DNA of 64,000 nt from a bacterium (GTDB lineage: Bacteria > Pseudomonadota > Gammaproteobacteria > GCA-002705445 > GCA-002716945). A program made the translations under genes and the position numbers. Location of the stretch: assembly GCA_029979505.1 (NCBI GenBank), contig JAPOHH010000001.1:166598-230597 (forward strand). The letters are read 5' to 3'. Under the pieces are notes generated by a model that was not told the origin of the DNA, made no database searches, and worked only from the letters and a program-made list of their open reading frames with translations. This document shows positions 1-8,395 of this stretch, piece after piece; the first letter of the stretch is position 1, and every line of letters starts with the position of its first letter.

Positions 1-472
1 TATTGATTCTTATGTTCAGCCAGTCTGTGGCCCTATTATTAACTATGAAAATAAAGAAAAAATAGGTATTCACAATGGATTGAGTAAATACACAATTGGC
101 CAAAGGAAAGGTATAAATATAGGCGGTATGAAAGATAGTGAAGATTCGCCTTGGTATGTTATAGATAAAGATATAGAAAATAACTCACTTACAGTAAGTC
201 AAAATCAATCCCCGCTTTTTTATTCAGGAGAAATAGAATTAAGTAATTTCAGTTCAATTAACAAAGCGTATGATAATCAAGACATTAAAGTAAGATTTAG
301 ACATGGAGGTGCATTAAAAAAGGGTAAGTTGAATATAAAAGATAATGTATACACAATTACACTATATGAGAAAGAGAGAGGTATTGCTAAAGGCCAAGCT
401 GCTGTTATATATAGTGGAACTGAATGTATTGGCGGAGGAACGGTTATATCAAAATGTTTAAGCGTGAATTAA
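1..472 (+). CDS. mnmA: tRNA-specific 2-thiouridylase MnmA, C-terminal part
   Basis: This is the last ~156 residues of the enzyme that makes 2-thiouridine at position 34 of tRNA Lys, Glu and Gln with sulfur relayed from IscS. The frame is open from base 2, so the start codon and the ATP-binding PP-loop lie upstream of the window. Visible family marks are GIHNG followed by YTIGQRKGINIGG, then VRFRHGG and the closing ERGIAKGQAAVIYSG of the C-terminal beta-barrel. A TTG at 80 could be taken for a start, but homologous sequence continues upstream of it. The stop overlaps the hflD start by 19 bp, as expected for a coupled mnmA-hflD pair. Identity is secure; only the truncation is artificial. Confidence 0.95.
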   Translation, partial: IDSYVQPVCGPIINYENKEKIGIHNGLSKYTIGQRKGINIGGMKDSEDSPWYVIDKDIENNSLTVSQNQSPLFYSGEIELSNFSSINKAYDNQDIKVRFRHGGALKKGKLNIKDNVYTITLYEKERGIAKGQAAVIYSGTECIGGGTVISKCLSVN

Positions 473-1062
473 AAAATGAAACTATTGCATTAGGTGCAAT
501 CTATCAGGCTAGTAATGAGATAAAAAAAATAGCATGGGAAGGTATAATAACAAAAAATATTGTCCAGCCGCTTATTTATAGTATTTATCAAACAACATCA
601 GAAGATATTGAAGATATTTATATAAATACAAAACGACTTAATCCTGGACTAGATTTCTTACGAAAACAACTTGTTGGTGATGCATTTTCAAAAGATGCTG
701 AAGTTACTAGATACTTTGAAGCTATTGGAATATTAGTTAAGAATATGAAAAAAAACGAGAAAGTTATTCTAAGTTTACGTGATGAACTGTCAAACAGTTC
801 AAAAGAAGTTAGAGAGGATAATCTTGATGATCACGCAGAAACATTATCAAAACTTTACCTAAGGACAGTGAGTAAAGTGGAACCACGAATCATCGTTAAC
901 GGTGACAATAAACATCTCACAGATAGTAAGAATGCATCAATGATACGTGCATTGTTGATGTCAGCAATTAGATCATATATATTATGGCAACAGTCAGGTG
1001 GATCCAAACTTAGAATCTTCCTATTTCGAAAAAAAATTGCCGAATTAGCCCTCAGAGTCTAG
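454..1062 (+). CDS. hflD: HflD family protein
   Basis: 202-residue protein of the HflD family, a peripheral membrane protein that in E. coli modulates lambda CII; its housekeeping role is unclear. The C-terminal stretch AIRSYILWQQSGGSKLRIFLF matches the family's conserved end, and the N-terminus (ETIALGAIYQASNEIKKIA) matches the usual start of the helical bundle. I place the start at ATG 454; an in-frame ATG at 424 lies deep inside mnmA and would add residues that homologues lack. A GGAGGA sits at 434-439, rather far upstream. The 3' end overlaps the convergent acnA by 4 bp. Position after mnmA supports the call. Confidence 0.88.
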   Translation: MFKRELKNETIALGAIYQASNEIKKIAWEGIITKNIVQPLIYSIYQTTSEDIEDIYINTKRLNPGLDFLRKQLVGDAFSKDAEVTRYFEAIGILVKNMKKNEKVILSLRDELSNSSKEVREDNLDDHAETLSKLYLRTVSKVEPRIIVNGDNKHLTDSKNASMIRALLMSAIRSYILWQQSGGSKLRIFLFRKKIAELALRV

Positions 1063-3644
1063 TTCGCAAGCTTTTTAAGTACATAGTTTAAAATGCCATC
1101 GCTGACAAAATAATCCCACTCTTTAGCAGTATCAATTCTCACCTTAACTTCAAAAGACTTTCCGGTCTCTTTTTCTGAAATAAGTACAGAATTTGCATCT
1201 TTATTAATCTCTGCAATATCAAACGATGAAGTCATTGATAAACCAAGTAATTCAAAATTTTCATTGTCTTTAAATTGAAGCGGCATAATACCCATACCAA
1301 CCAGATTTGATCTGTGTATCCTCTCAAAACTTTCTGCTATAACTGCTTTAACTCCAAGAAGTTTTGTGCCTTTCGCAGCCCAATCACGTGATGAACCGCA
1401 ACCATAATCCTTACCAGCAAATATAATAAGATTAGTGTTATTCTTCTTGTATTCTTGAGCAGCATCATATATCGACATCTCAGTACCCTTAGGCAAAAGT
1501 TTTGTGTAGCCACCAGTCTTTTCTGGAACTAGCTTATTAGATAAACGTATATTGGCAAAAGTACCTCTTTGCATAATTTTAAAATTACCTCTTCTAGATC
1601 CGTAAGAATTAAAGTCTTTTATTTTTACAGAATTATCTATTAAATGTCTACCAGCTGGTGTTGTATCTTTAAAAGAACCCGCAGGTGAAATATGATCAGT
1701 AGTAACACTATCACCTAAAATTACAAGTGGGTATGCGGATTCAATTGCTGGTAATTTTTCTTGATTATCTTTTTCTTTACCAAAAAATGGTGAAGGTTGT
1801 ATATAAGTAGATTTTTCGTCCCAATCAAAATGATCTGAGTCTGAGGTTGGAATAGACTTCCAATTACTATCCCCATCAAAAAGATTTTTATAAGAATTAT
1901 TGAACATATCACCATCAATTGTCTTATTCATTATTTCATTGATTTCATCATTCGAAGGCCATATATCTTTTAGAAAAATATCATTACCTTCTTTATCCTG
2001 TCCTAGAGGAGTATGGTTAATGTCAATATTGATTTTCCCGATGAGAGAATATGCAACTACTAGCATTGGACTAGCAAGAAAATTCATTTTAATTTCAGGG
2101 TGAATCCTTCCTTCAAAGTTTCTATTTCCTGATAATATAGAGCTTACAACCAAATCCCTATCATTAATTTCTTTTACATATTTATCATCCAAAGGTCCAG
2201 AATTACCTATACATGTTGTACATCCGTACCCTACAATATTAAAACCTAATTTATTAAGCGGGTCTAATAGCTCTGCTTTTTTTAAATAATTTTCTACAAC
2301 TCTTGAACCAGGAGCCAGAGAAGTCTTTACCCATTCTTTGGTTGAAAGACCTTTTTCAATAGCTTTTTTAGCCAATAAGCCAGCTCCCAAAATTACACTT
2401 GGATTTGATGTATTAGTACAACTTGTGATAGCAGCAATGAGAATGCTGCCATCATTAATCGTCCCTTCAGATTTAGATTGTTTTTTTAATTTATGTATTT
2501 CATCTTCTGAAATCTTTTTTACATCTGATAAAAGAACTCTGTCTTGTGGGCGCTTTGGACCCGAAAGACATGCCTGTACCTGACTCATATCTAGAGATAG
2601 CGTATCTGTATACTTTATATCTTGGTTGTCATCTCTAAAGAATCCACACTCCTTGCTATAATCTTCAACTATTTGTAAATGATTATCATCCTTACCAGTC
2701 ATTTTTAAATAATCAATTGTTAAAGCGTCAATTGGAAAAAATCCACATGTAGCCCCATATTCTGGTGCCATATTAGAAATTGTACATCTATCAGCAATAC
2801 TCAAATTATCTAAACCTGATCCATAAAATTCCACGAATTTTCCAACAACATTTTTTTCTCTTAACATTTGAACAATAGTTAAAACTAAATCTGTTGCAGT
2901 CGTGGTTTGACCTAATTTACCGGTTAATTCAAAACCAATAACTTCTGGAAGTAACATCGGTATTGGCTGACCAAGCATAGCAGCCTCTGCTTCTATACCG
3001 CCGACTCCCCACCCTAGTACACCTAAGCCATTGACCATCGTAGTGTGAAAGTCTGTACCTACAACAGTATCAGGGTACAATTTACCTTCTTTTTCATATA
3101 TGACTCTTGCAATATATTCGATATTAATTTGATGGATTATTCCATTATTAGGCGGTACAATTCTGAGATTTTTAAATGCCTGCTGCCCCCATTTTAATAA
3201 CTTATATCTTTCAGTGTTTCTCTCGTACTCTAGTTTAGTATTTAAATCTTTAGAATCAGAGGTACCAAAATGATCTACCATCACAGAATGATCTATGACT
3301 AAATCAGTTTGGCATTGAGGGTTTACTGCATCTGCTTTTGAAGCATCTAGTGATGTCATGGCATCTCTCATTGATGCTAAGTCGACAACTGCTGGTACGC
3401 CTGTGAAATCTTGCATTATTACTCTGCTAGGATAAAATGTTAACTCCGTATTAGAGTCTGTACTGCCATTCCATTTAGTAAATTTCTCTACAATAGAGTC
3501 GAAATTATCATTGTCTGATTCGTTTCTCAGATAATTCTCCATTAAAACTCTCAATGAATAAGGAAGATGATTGATATTATATTTTTTGATATTAAAGACA
3601 TTGAAGTTATTATTATTTATGGATATTTTTGTTTTTTCTGACAT
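1059..3644 (-). CDS. acnA: aconitate hydratase A
   Basis: 861-residue aconitase of the AcnA/IRP type, interconverting citrate and isocitrate in the TCA cycle. Visible: MQDFTGVPAVVDLASMRDA and GTDFHTTMVNGLGVLGWGVG in the N-terminal domains, SCTNTSNPSV and GYGCTTCIGNSGPL carrying the [4Fe-4S] cysteines, and YGCGSSRDWAAKG in the C-terminal swivel domain. It is slightly shorter than E. coli AcnA (about 890 residues) with no missing catalytic motif. A purine-rich Shine-Dalgarno (AGAGGG) precedes the ATG at 3644. With fumC at 5372-6751 it puts two TCA enzymes on the block inserted between hflD and purB. Confidence 0.97.
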   Translation of the reverse strand: MSEKTKISINNNNFNVFNIKKYNINHLPYSLRVLMENYLRNESDNDNFDSIVEKFTKWNGSTDSNTELTFYPSRVIMQDFTGVPAVVDLASMRDAMTSLDASKADAVNPQCQTDLVIDHSVMVDHFGTSDSKDLNTKLEYERNTERYKLLKWGQQAFKNLRIVPPNNGIIHQINIEYIARVIYEKEGKLYPDTVVGTDFHTTMVNGLGVLGWGVGGIEAEAAMLGQPIPMLLPEVIGFELTGKLGQTTTATDLVLTIVQMLREKNVVGKFVEFYGSGLDNLSIADRCTISNMAPEYGATCGFFPIDALTIDYLKMTGKDDNHLQIVEDYSKECGFFRDDNQDIKYTDTLSLDMSQVQACLSGPKRPQDRVLLSDVKKISEDEIHKLKKQSKSEGTINDGSILIAAITSCTNTSNPSVILGAGLLAKKAIEKGLSTKEWVKTSLAPGSRVVENYLKKAELLDPLNKLGFNIVGYGCTTCIGNSGPLDDKYVKEINDRDLVVSSILSGNRNFEGRIHPEIKMNFLASPMLVVAYSLIGKINIDINHTPLGQDKEGNDIFLKDIWPSNDEINEIMNKTIDGDMFNNSYKNLFDGDSNWKSIPTSDSDHFDWDEKSTYIQPSPFFGKEKDNQEKLPAIESAYPLVILGDSVTTDHISPAGSFKDTTPAGRHLIDNSVKIKDFNSYGSRRGNFKIMQRGTFANIRLSNKLVPEKTGGYTKLLPKGTEMSIYDAAQEYKKNNTNLIIFAGKDYGCGSSRDWAAKGTKLLGVKAVIAESFERIHRSNLVGMGIMPLQFKDNENFELLGLSMTSSFDIAEINKDANSVLISEKETGKSFEVKVRIDTAKEWDYFVSDGILNYVLKKLAN

Positions 3645-3710
3645 TATTATATTTCCCTCTTGAGTAGAATCTGCCGTATTCTAACAAATAAAATGATCTA
3701 ATTCTATGTC

Positions 3711-4139
3711 TTACTTTAGAGGTAACTTCTTTTGCACGCTCTCGATGTACATACCAAGAGAATCCTTGTTGTTTCGTGTATCTTTTTTTACAACAACATC
3801 CTGACCGTCATTTTTCAAACCTTTATATTTTTTCAGGAATTTATTTAATTTAAGTGATTTGTGAATCTTATATAGTCTGGGATTAGCATTTTTTTCTTTT
3901 ATAAGCATTAAAACACTATCTTCATACACATGAGTATTTAATATATAAAAGCTTTTAGGAAGGTCTGCTGTTGTTGCATAACCTTGGTTATCTCTAATAC
4001 TTTGATATAAAACACTAAAAAATATTGAAATACTTAATACTATAAATAATTTAGTTTTATATTTTTTATTTTTAATAAAATAATTAATTAGAAAAATATA
4101 TATTAGTAAAAGTATCAATAAGTATAAATACATAATCAT
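3711..4139 (-). CDS. small membrane protein of the ExbB/ExbD-like cassette, unknown function
   Basis: 142 residues. I do not recognise the family. Two hydrophobic helices (about residues 3-22 and 29-45) are followed by a ~95-residue soluble, lysine-rich domain containing GYATTADLP and NPRLYKIHKSL. The domain would be periplasmic or cytoplasmic depending on topology; with two helices and a short first N-terminus, both ends should lie on the same side. It starts 1 bp after the stop of the ExbD-like gene, so the two are almost certainly co-transcribed and probably act together. No signal-peptide cleavage site or catalytic motif is evident. Confidence 0.7.
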   Translation of the reverse strand: MIMYLYLLILLLIYIFLINYFIKNKKYKTKLFIVLSISIFFSVLYQSIRDNQGYATTADLPKSFYILNTHVYEDSVLMLIKEKNANPRLYKIHKSLKLNKFLKKYKGLKNDGQDVVVKKDTRNNKDSLGMYIESVQKKLPLK

Positions 4140-4140
4140 T

Positions 4141-4746
4141 TCAAAATCCTTTTAGGTTATATGGAGTAAGAATTTTTTTTTGTGAATCTCCAGATGAATA
4201 CTCTCCTTTTGAGTCTAAAAAAAACCTTGTTACAGTTACTTCAGAATCTTTTTTTTCAAGTGTTATGTTATTGGCATAAACTAACTTTAATGTAGGATTT
4301 ACTTTTTCAATAATTACCTTTACATCAATAGGATGATTACTTTTATGTTCATAGAGATAAAGGTTTAAGATATATTCACCTGGTATAATTCCTCTAAGAG
4401 TAACAACTTCCCTATTTATAGGATAAATTATTTCCTCACCATCGATTGTGACTACATCATTGATTATACCTTGGTCATCTCTGTCGAGATGTAACCAGCC
4501 TGCATCTTTTTTTAGGTATGAGACTGTTTCGCCATTGGGATCTTGGACCCAAATATCAACATCATCTGGCAAACTATCTTTCCAATCAACTGTAATAATA
4601 TACTCAGCTTTCATATTAACGTTGCCTATTTTCGAGATAGGGTTTATAAAAAGGACTGTTATAAAAAAAAGGAAGGTAAAACCAAGTAGTGTATTGAATA
4701 ATAAATCGGTGAAGGGTTCAGTTCTAGTTCTATTCTTTCTTCTCAT
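4141..4746 (-). CDS. ExbD/TolR/MotB-like stator protein with beta-rich periplasmic domain
   Basis: 201 residues from the ATG at 4746. An in-frame ATG at 4797 would add 17 residues deep inside the upstream gene and is less likely. A basic cytoplasmic start (MRRKNRTR) leads into one membrane helix with an acidic residue at its base (EPFTDLLFNTLLGFTFLFF, Asp14), the signature of ExbD/TolR/MotB proteins whose Asp carries protons. The periplasmic part (about 45-201) is not an ExbD or OmpA domain. It begins DDVDIWVQDPNGETVSY, a D-x-D-hydrophobic-x-V-x-D-P-x-G pattern like that of YfaP/DUF2135-type beta domains. The start overlaps the ExbB-like gene by 17 bp. Function unknown; pairing with the channel subunit is firm from context. 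Confidence 0.75.
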   Translation of the reverse strand: MRRKNRTRTEPFTDLLFNTLLGFTFLFFITVLFINPISKIGNVNMKAEYIITVDWKDSLPDDVDIWVQDPNGETVSYLKKDAGWLHLDRDDQGIINDVVTIDGEEIIYPINREVVTLRGIIPGEYILNLYLYEHKSNHPIDVKVIIEKVNPTLKLVYANNITLEKKDSEVTVTRFFLDSKGEYSSGDSQKKILTPYNLKGF

Positions 4747-5371
4747 GTCTCTCAGAGTTAAAAACTTTACTAATAAATATATTAATTTTAGTTTCAAAGA
4801 AATTATATTGTATCGTTAGAAGGATTGATGCAACTAATCCAGTTAATGTTGTATAGAGAGCTACTTTCATCCCTGCACTCATGCTCAACAAAAGATTATT
4901 CATCTTTGACAAATTCATTTCATCAATAGCAGATAATGAGCTTAGCATTATAATGAACCCTATAACTGTACCTATGATACCTAACTTGAGTAAAAGATCA
5001 GATATAAAAAAGCCGTTGTCTACAAATTCATATAGTTTTGATTTAAAATCATCTTTAAGATTCTCTTGGTTATCATTATTATCGCTTAGCTTTAGATACT
5101 CAGAGCTTATATCTAGAAATATATTATTCGATATAGAAGAATTGTTAGTATCTATTGTAAATACAGCATCTCTTAACTTATATAAGTAATATCCACACTG
5201 AATTAGATAAAAGTTAAAAATAATAAAAATTAATGAGGATATATAACTTATATCTGCCTCAAATATATTAGATATATATCCAATTGATTCTACAACGAAT
5301 AAAGCTATAAAAATCAGAGATACGAAATAAATCCAATAGATGAATATATTATCAATATCCGATTGTTTCAT
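4730..5371 (-). CDS. MotA/TolQ/ExbB family proton-channel protein
   Basis: 213 residues with four predicted membrane helices near 11-32, 42-63, 122-146 and 163-189. The last two carry the family signature: GIIGTVIGFIIML and GMKVALYTTLTGLVASILL match the MotA/ExbB domain that couples proton flow to work on a partner protein. A ~55-residue polar cytoplasmic loop separates helices 2 and 3. The next gene is an ExbD-like partner overlapping it by 17 bp; fumC ends at the base immediately before its ATG. It is too short and too divergent for TolQ, and no tolA, tolB or pal is present, so I leave it unnamed. Confidence 0.85.
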   Translation of the reverse strand: MKQSDIDNIFIYWIYFVSLIFIALFVVESIGYISNIFEADISYISSLIFIIFNFYLIQCGYYLYKLRDAVFTIDTNNSSISNNIFLDISSEYLKLSDNNDNQENLKDDFKSKLYEFVDNGFFISDLLLKLGIIGTVIGFIIMLSSLSAIDEMNLSKMNNLLLSMSAGMKVALYTTLTGLVASILLTIQYNFFETKINIFISKVFNSERHEKKE

Positions 5372-6751
5372 TTATATAAGTTTTTTTGGATCTAATATTT
5401 TTATTAACTCTGCTTTTGTAAGCGAGGTCATCTTCTCTGCTATGTCAAAAATTGAGCTGTTAGTCTTGTAAGCTTCTTTTACAATTTTAGAGGCCATATC
5501 ATAACCAATAACTTGATTAAGCTTTGTAGCAATTATTGGATTTTTGAATAAGCTATCTTCTACAGATTCAATATTTACAGAAAAGCTGTCAATTAAATCA
5601 ATCATGCTAAACGAGCAATTAATCATTAAATATAACGACTCAATTACATTGTGCGCAATCACAGGAAGCATAGTATTTAACTGGAAGTTACCACTACTAC
5701 TAGCTTGCATGACAGTAGCATGATTACCGTTTACATGCACAGCTGCCATCATAATAGATTCAGAAATAACAGGATTAATTTTTCCTGGCATGATACTGCT
5801 TCCAGGCTGAAGTGCTTTTAAGGTAATCTCCGATAATCCTGATATAGGACCACTATTCATCCAGCGGATATCATTAGCAATCTTTAATAATGTAGATGAA
5901 TATCTAGTTAAAGCAGAACTTAACGAAAGAATATGATTTTGTGAGCTCATCATTTCTCCTTTAACTGATAAAGGCTTAAATTTTATTTTTAATTCACGAT
6001 ATATTTTATTAAGTTCAATGCAAACATTTTTAGAAAATGATTTTGGAGCATTGATACCTGTCCCTATTGCAGTTCCACCAATTGGCAAATAAGATATCTC
6101 TTCACAAGATAAATCTATTTGTGCTTGAGATGCTCTAACTTGCTCTTCCCAGACATTAAGTTCTTGTTCAAACGAAATAGGTACAGCATCCATTAGATGT
6201 GTTCTCCCTGACTTAATAATATTTTTTAAATTTTTTGATTTTTTATTTAATGAATCACACAAGAAATCAAGAGATGTAGATAATGTCTTACTCATAGTCA
6301 AACAAGATATATTAATAGTGGTAGGAATTACATCATTTGAACTTTGCGACATATTCACATCATCATTTGGATGTATCGTCCGCTTAAGTGTTCTCTTGGC
6401 AACTTCAGATATAACTTCATTCATATTCATGTTTGTACTTGTACCTGAACCTGTCTGGAAAATATCAATTGGAAAATGATCGATAAAATCTATTGGATGA
6501 GATGAGATTTTTTTACTAATATTTGATATTGCTGTTCCTTTAGCTTTTGTAAGTGTTTTACATGCAACATTAGCAGATGCGCAAGCATTCTTAAGACTAG
6601 CTAGTGCTTGTATGAATGCTGGATCAAATGTGATTCCACTAATTTTAAAATTATCTACAGCACGCTGTGTTTGAGCTCCATAAAGTGCATCTTTTGGAAC
6701 TTTAATTTTTCCTAATGAATCCTCTTCAATTCTATAATTATTTTTTGTCAT
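5372..6751 (-). CDS. fumC: fumarate hydratase class II
   Basis: 459-residue oxygen-stable, iron-free fumarase that hydrates fumarate to malate. The superfamily signature GSSIMPGKINP is present, together with GSGTSTNMNMNEVI and SGRTHLMDAVP. Length matches FumC of other bacteria. It is the first gene of a minus-strand group with the ExbB/ExbD-like cassette (0 bp to the next ATG) and is divergent from purB, which is another member of the same fold superfamily, 65 bp away. Nothing is missing. Confidence 0.97.
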   Translation of the reverse strand: MTKNNYRIEEDSLGKIKVPKDALYGAQTQRAVDNFKISGITFDPAFIQALASLKNACASANVACKTLTKAKGTAISNISKKISSHPIDFIDHFPIDIFQTGSGTSTNMNMNEVISEVAKRTLKRTIHPNDDVNMSQSSNDVIPTTINISCLTMSKTLSTSLDFLCDSLNKKSKNLKNIIKSGRTHLMDAVPISFEQELNVWEEQVRASQAQIDLSCEEISYLPIGGTAIGTGINAPKSFSKNVCIELNKIYRELKIKFKPLSVKGEMMSSQNHILSLSSALTRYSSTLLKIANDIRWMNSGPISGLSEITLKALQPGSSIMPGKINPVISESIMMAAVHVNGNHATVMQASSSGNFQLNTMLPVIAHNVIESLYLMINCSFSMIDLIDSFSVNIESVEDSLFKNPIIATKLNQVIGYDMASKIVKEAYKTNSSIFDIAEKMTSLTKAELIKILDPKKLI

Positions 6752-6784
6752 TTTAGTTGCTTATTATTATTCAGATTAATTATG

Positions 6785-6793
6785 TGCTATAAT
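6785..6793 (+). promoter_or_regulatory. extended -10 promoter for purB
   Basis: TGC directly before TATAAT (6788-6793) gives an extended -10 element 23 bp upstream of the purB ATG. No good -35 box is visible at 16-18 bp. The predicted transcript would have a leader of about 17 nt. Read on the other strand the same AT-rich segment offers weak -10-like sequence for fumC. Confidence 0.5.
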
Positions 6794-6816
6794 AACATTT
6801 TAAAAACTGGTTTAAT

Positions 6817-8178
6817 ATGAAAAAATATAACCTTGATGTTTCAGCTCCTACTGATGGTAGATATAAAAACCTATGTAGTGATATCAATGAAATTTTCTCA
6901 GAACATAATTTAATCAAAACTCGAGTTCAAGTAGAGATAGAATGGTTCATATTTCTCTCAAAATTGAAAAATCTAAAATCCTTACCAAACTTTACAAATA
7001 ATCAAGTAAGTTTCTTAAGGTCAATCTATCTAAACTTTAATTATACGGACTCAGCTAAAGTTAAAAAAATTGAAGATGTTACCAAGCATGACGTTAAGGC
7101 TGTCGAGTACTTTATTAAAGATAAGATTAAATCTAATAAATCAATATATAAATATAAAGAACATATCCATATTTGTTGTACATCTGAAGATATTAATAAT
7201 GTTGCATATGCACTAATGATTAAGAGTGCGAGAGATAGTATGCTTATAGAGACTGATAAACTACAAAAAAAAATTAAAAGCTTAGGTAAGAAATATAAAA
7301 AAATTCCAATTTTATCTCATACACATGGACAGCCTGCTTCACCCTCAACGATGGGGAAAGAGTTAATTAATTTCCAGAAAAGATTATCAAGTCAGATACA
7401 TGATCTTAAAAATATAAAAATACAAGGAAAATTCAATGGAGCTACAGGTAATTATTCAGCACATAGTGTCACTTACCCAAACATTGATTGGCCAAAATCT
7501 ATTAGAAGATATCTATCCAACTTAAAAATAGATATTAATAGCCATACTACACAGATTGAGCCACATGATTATATTGCAGATATATGCAATAAAATAAATC
7601 ATATAAATTCTATATTGATTGGATTCTCTCAAGATATATGGTCGTATATCTCTAAAAATTATTTTACTCAAAAAAATATTACAGGTGAGATTGGATCTTC
7701 GACAATGCCTCATAAAATAAATCCTATCAATTTTGAAAATGCAGAAGGAAATTTAGGAATGAGTAATGCGTTGAATCACTTTTTTTCAAATAAACTAACT
7801 ATATCTAGATTACAAAGAGATTTATCTGACTCAACCGTTCTAAGAAATATTGGTCTAACATTTTCATACTCAATTATTGCTTACAAAAATATATTAATTG
7901 GTTTAGATAAACTTCAAATAAATAAGGACAAAATTAATTCTGATATAAATGATAGTTGGGAAATTTTAGCAGAGCCTATACAAATGGTCGCAAGGAAGTA
8001 TCATATTTCTGATTCATATGAATATCTAAAAAAACATACACGTGGCAAAAAAGTAAATAAAGAAGTAATACATAAAATTATACAAGAACTTCAAATACCG
8101 GAGTCTGAAAAACATTGTCTTTTAGAACTGACGCCAAAGAAATATATTGGTTATGCTACAAAACTGTGTGATGAATAA
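6817..8178 (+). CDS. purB: adenylosuccinate lyase
   Basis: 453-residue enzyme acting twice in purine synthesis: it releases fumarate from SAICAR and from adenylosuccinate. Its opening (SAPTDGRYKNLCSDINEIFSE) is the long, E. coli-type PurB N-terminus. THGQPASPSTMGKE and the signature GSSTMPHKINPINFENAEGN are intact. In related bacteria purB follows mnmA-hflD directly; here a 5.7-kb minus-strand block lies between them. Its product needs adenylosuccinate from PurA, also encoded in this window (27358-28617). Confidence 0.97.
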   Translation: MKKYNLDVSAPTDGRYKNLCSDINEIFSEHNLIKTRVQVEIEWFIFLSKLKNLKSLPNFTNNQVSFLRSIYLNFNYTDSAKVKKIEDVTKHDVKAVEYFIKDKIKSNKSIYKYKEHIHICCTSEDINNVAYALMIKSARDSMLIETDKLQKKIKSLGKKYKKIPILSHTHGQPASPSTMGKELINFQKRLSSQIHDLKNIKIQGKFNGATGNYSAHSVTYPNIDWPKSIRRYLSNLKIDINSHTTQIEPHDYIADICNKINHINSILIGFSQDIWSYISKNYFTQKNITGEIGSSTMPHKINPINFENAEGNLGMSNALNHFFSNKLTISRLQRDLSDSTVLRNIGLTFSYSIIAYKNILIGLDKLQINKDKINSDINDSWEILAEPIQMVARKYHISDSYEYLKKHTRGKKVNKEVIHKIIQELQIPESEKHCLLELTPKKYIGYATKLCDE

Positions 8179-8395
8179 TCATCATGAAATCATTTCTATA
8201 GTTGAACAATATCTAGATATAAATAATATTGAATATCAGTCATTTGAAAATAATATTGAGATTTATCCTTTAGATAAAGATTTGATTTCCATAAATATTA
8301 CTGATGAAAACATAATTATTTCATGTAGAGATGAAAAATATTTTTATAATTCTACCGATAATTATTTCGAGCAAATAAAAAAACTAGTAGTTTAG
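8171..8395 (+). CDS. small conserved-looking hypothetical protein
   Basis: 74 residues from the ATG at 8171, which overlaps the purB stop by 8 bp; an earlier in-frame GTG-type start at 8147 would lie further inside purB. The product (MNNHHEIISIVEQYLDIN...) is acidic, has no membrane helix and alternates helix and strand, ending FEQIKKLVV. I do not recognise a family. Overlap with purB suggests translational coupling; the end overlaps lysS by 4 bp. Probably real because it fills the only gap between two genes. Confidence 0.55.
   Translation: MNNHHEIISIVEQYLDINNIEYQSFENNIEIYPLDKDLISINITDENIIISCRDEKYFYNSTDNYFEQIKKLVV

Noticed and set aside
3711..5371. ExbB/ExbD-like cassette as a Zorya-type defence system
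   Set aside because: ZorA and ZorB homologues come with ZorC/D or ZorE nucleases or helicases, and ZorB has a peptidoglycan-binding domain; none is present.
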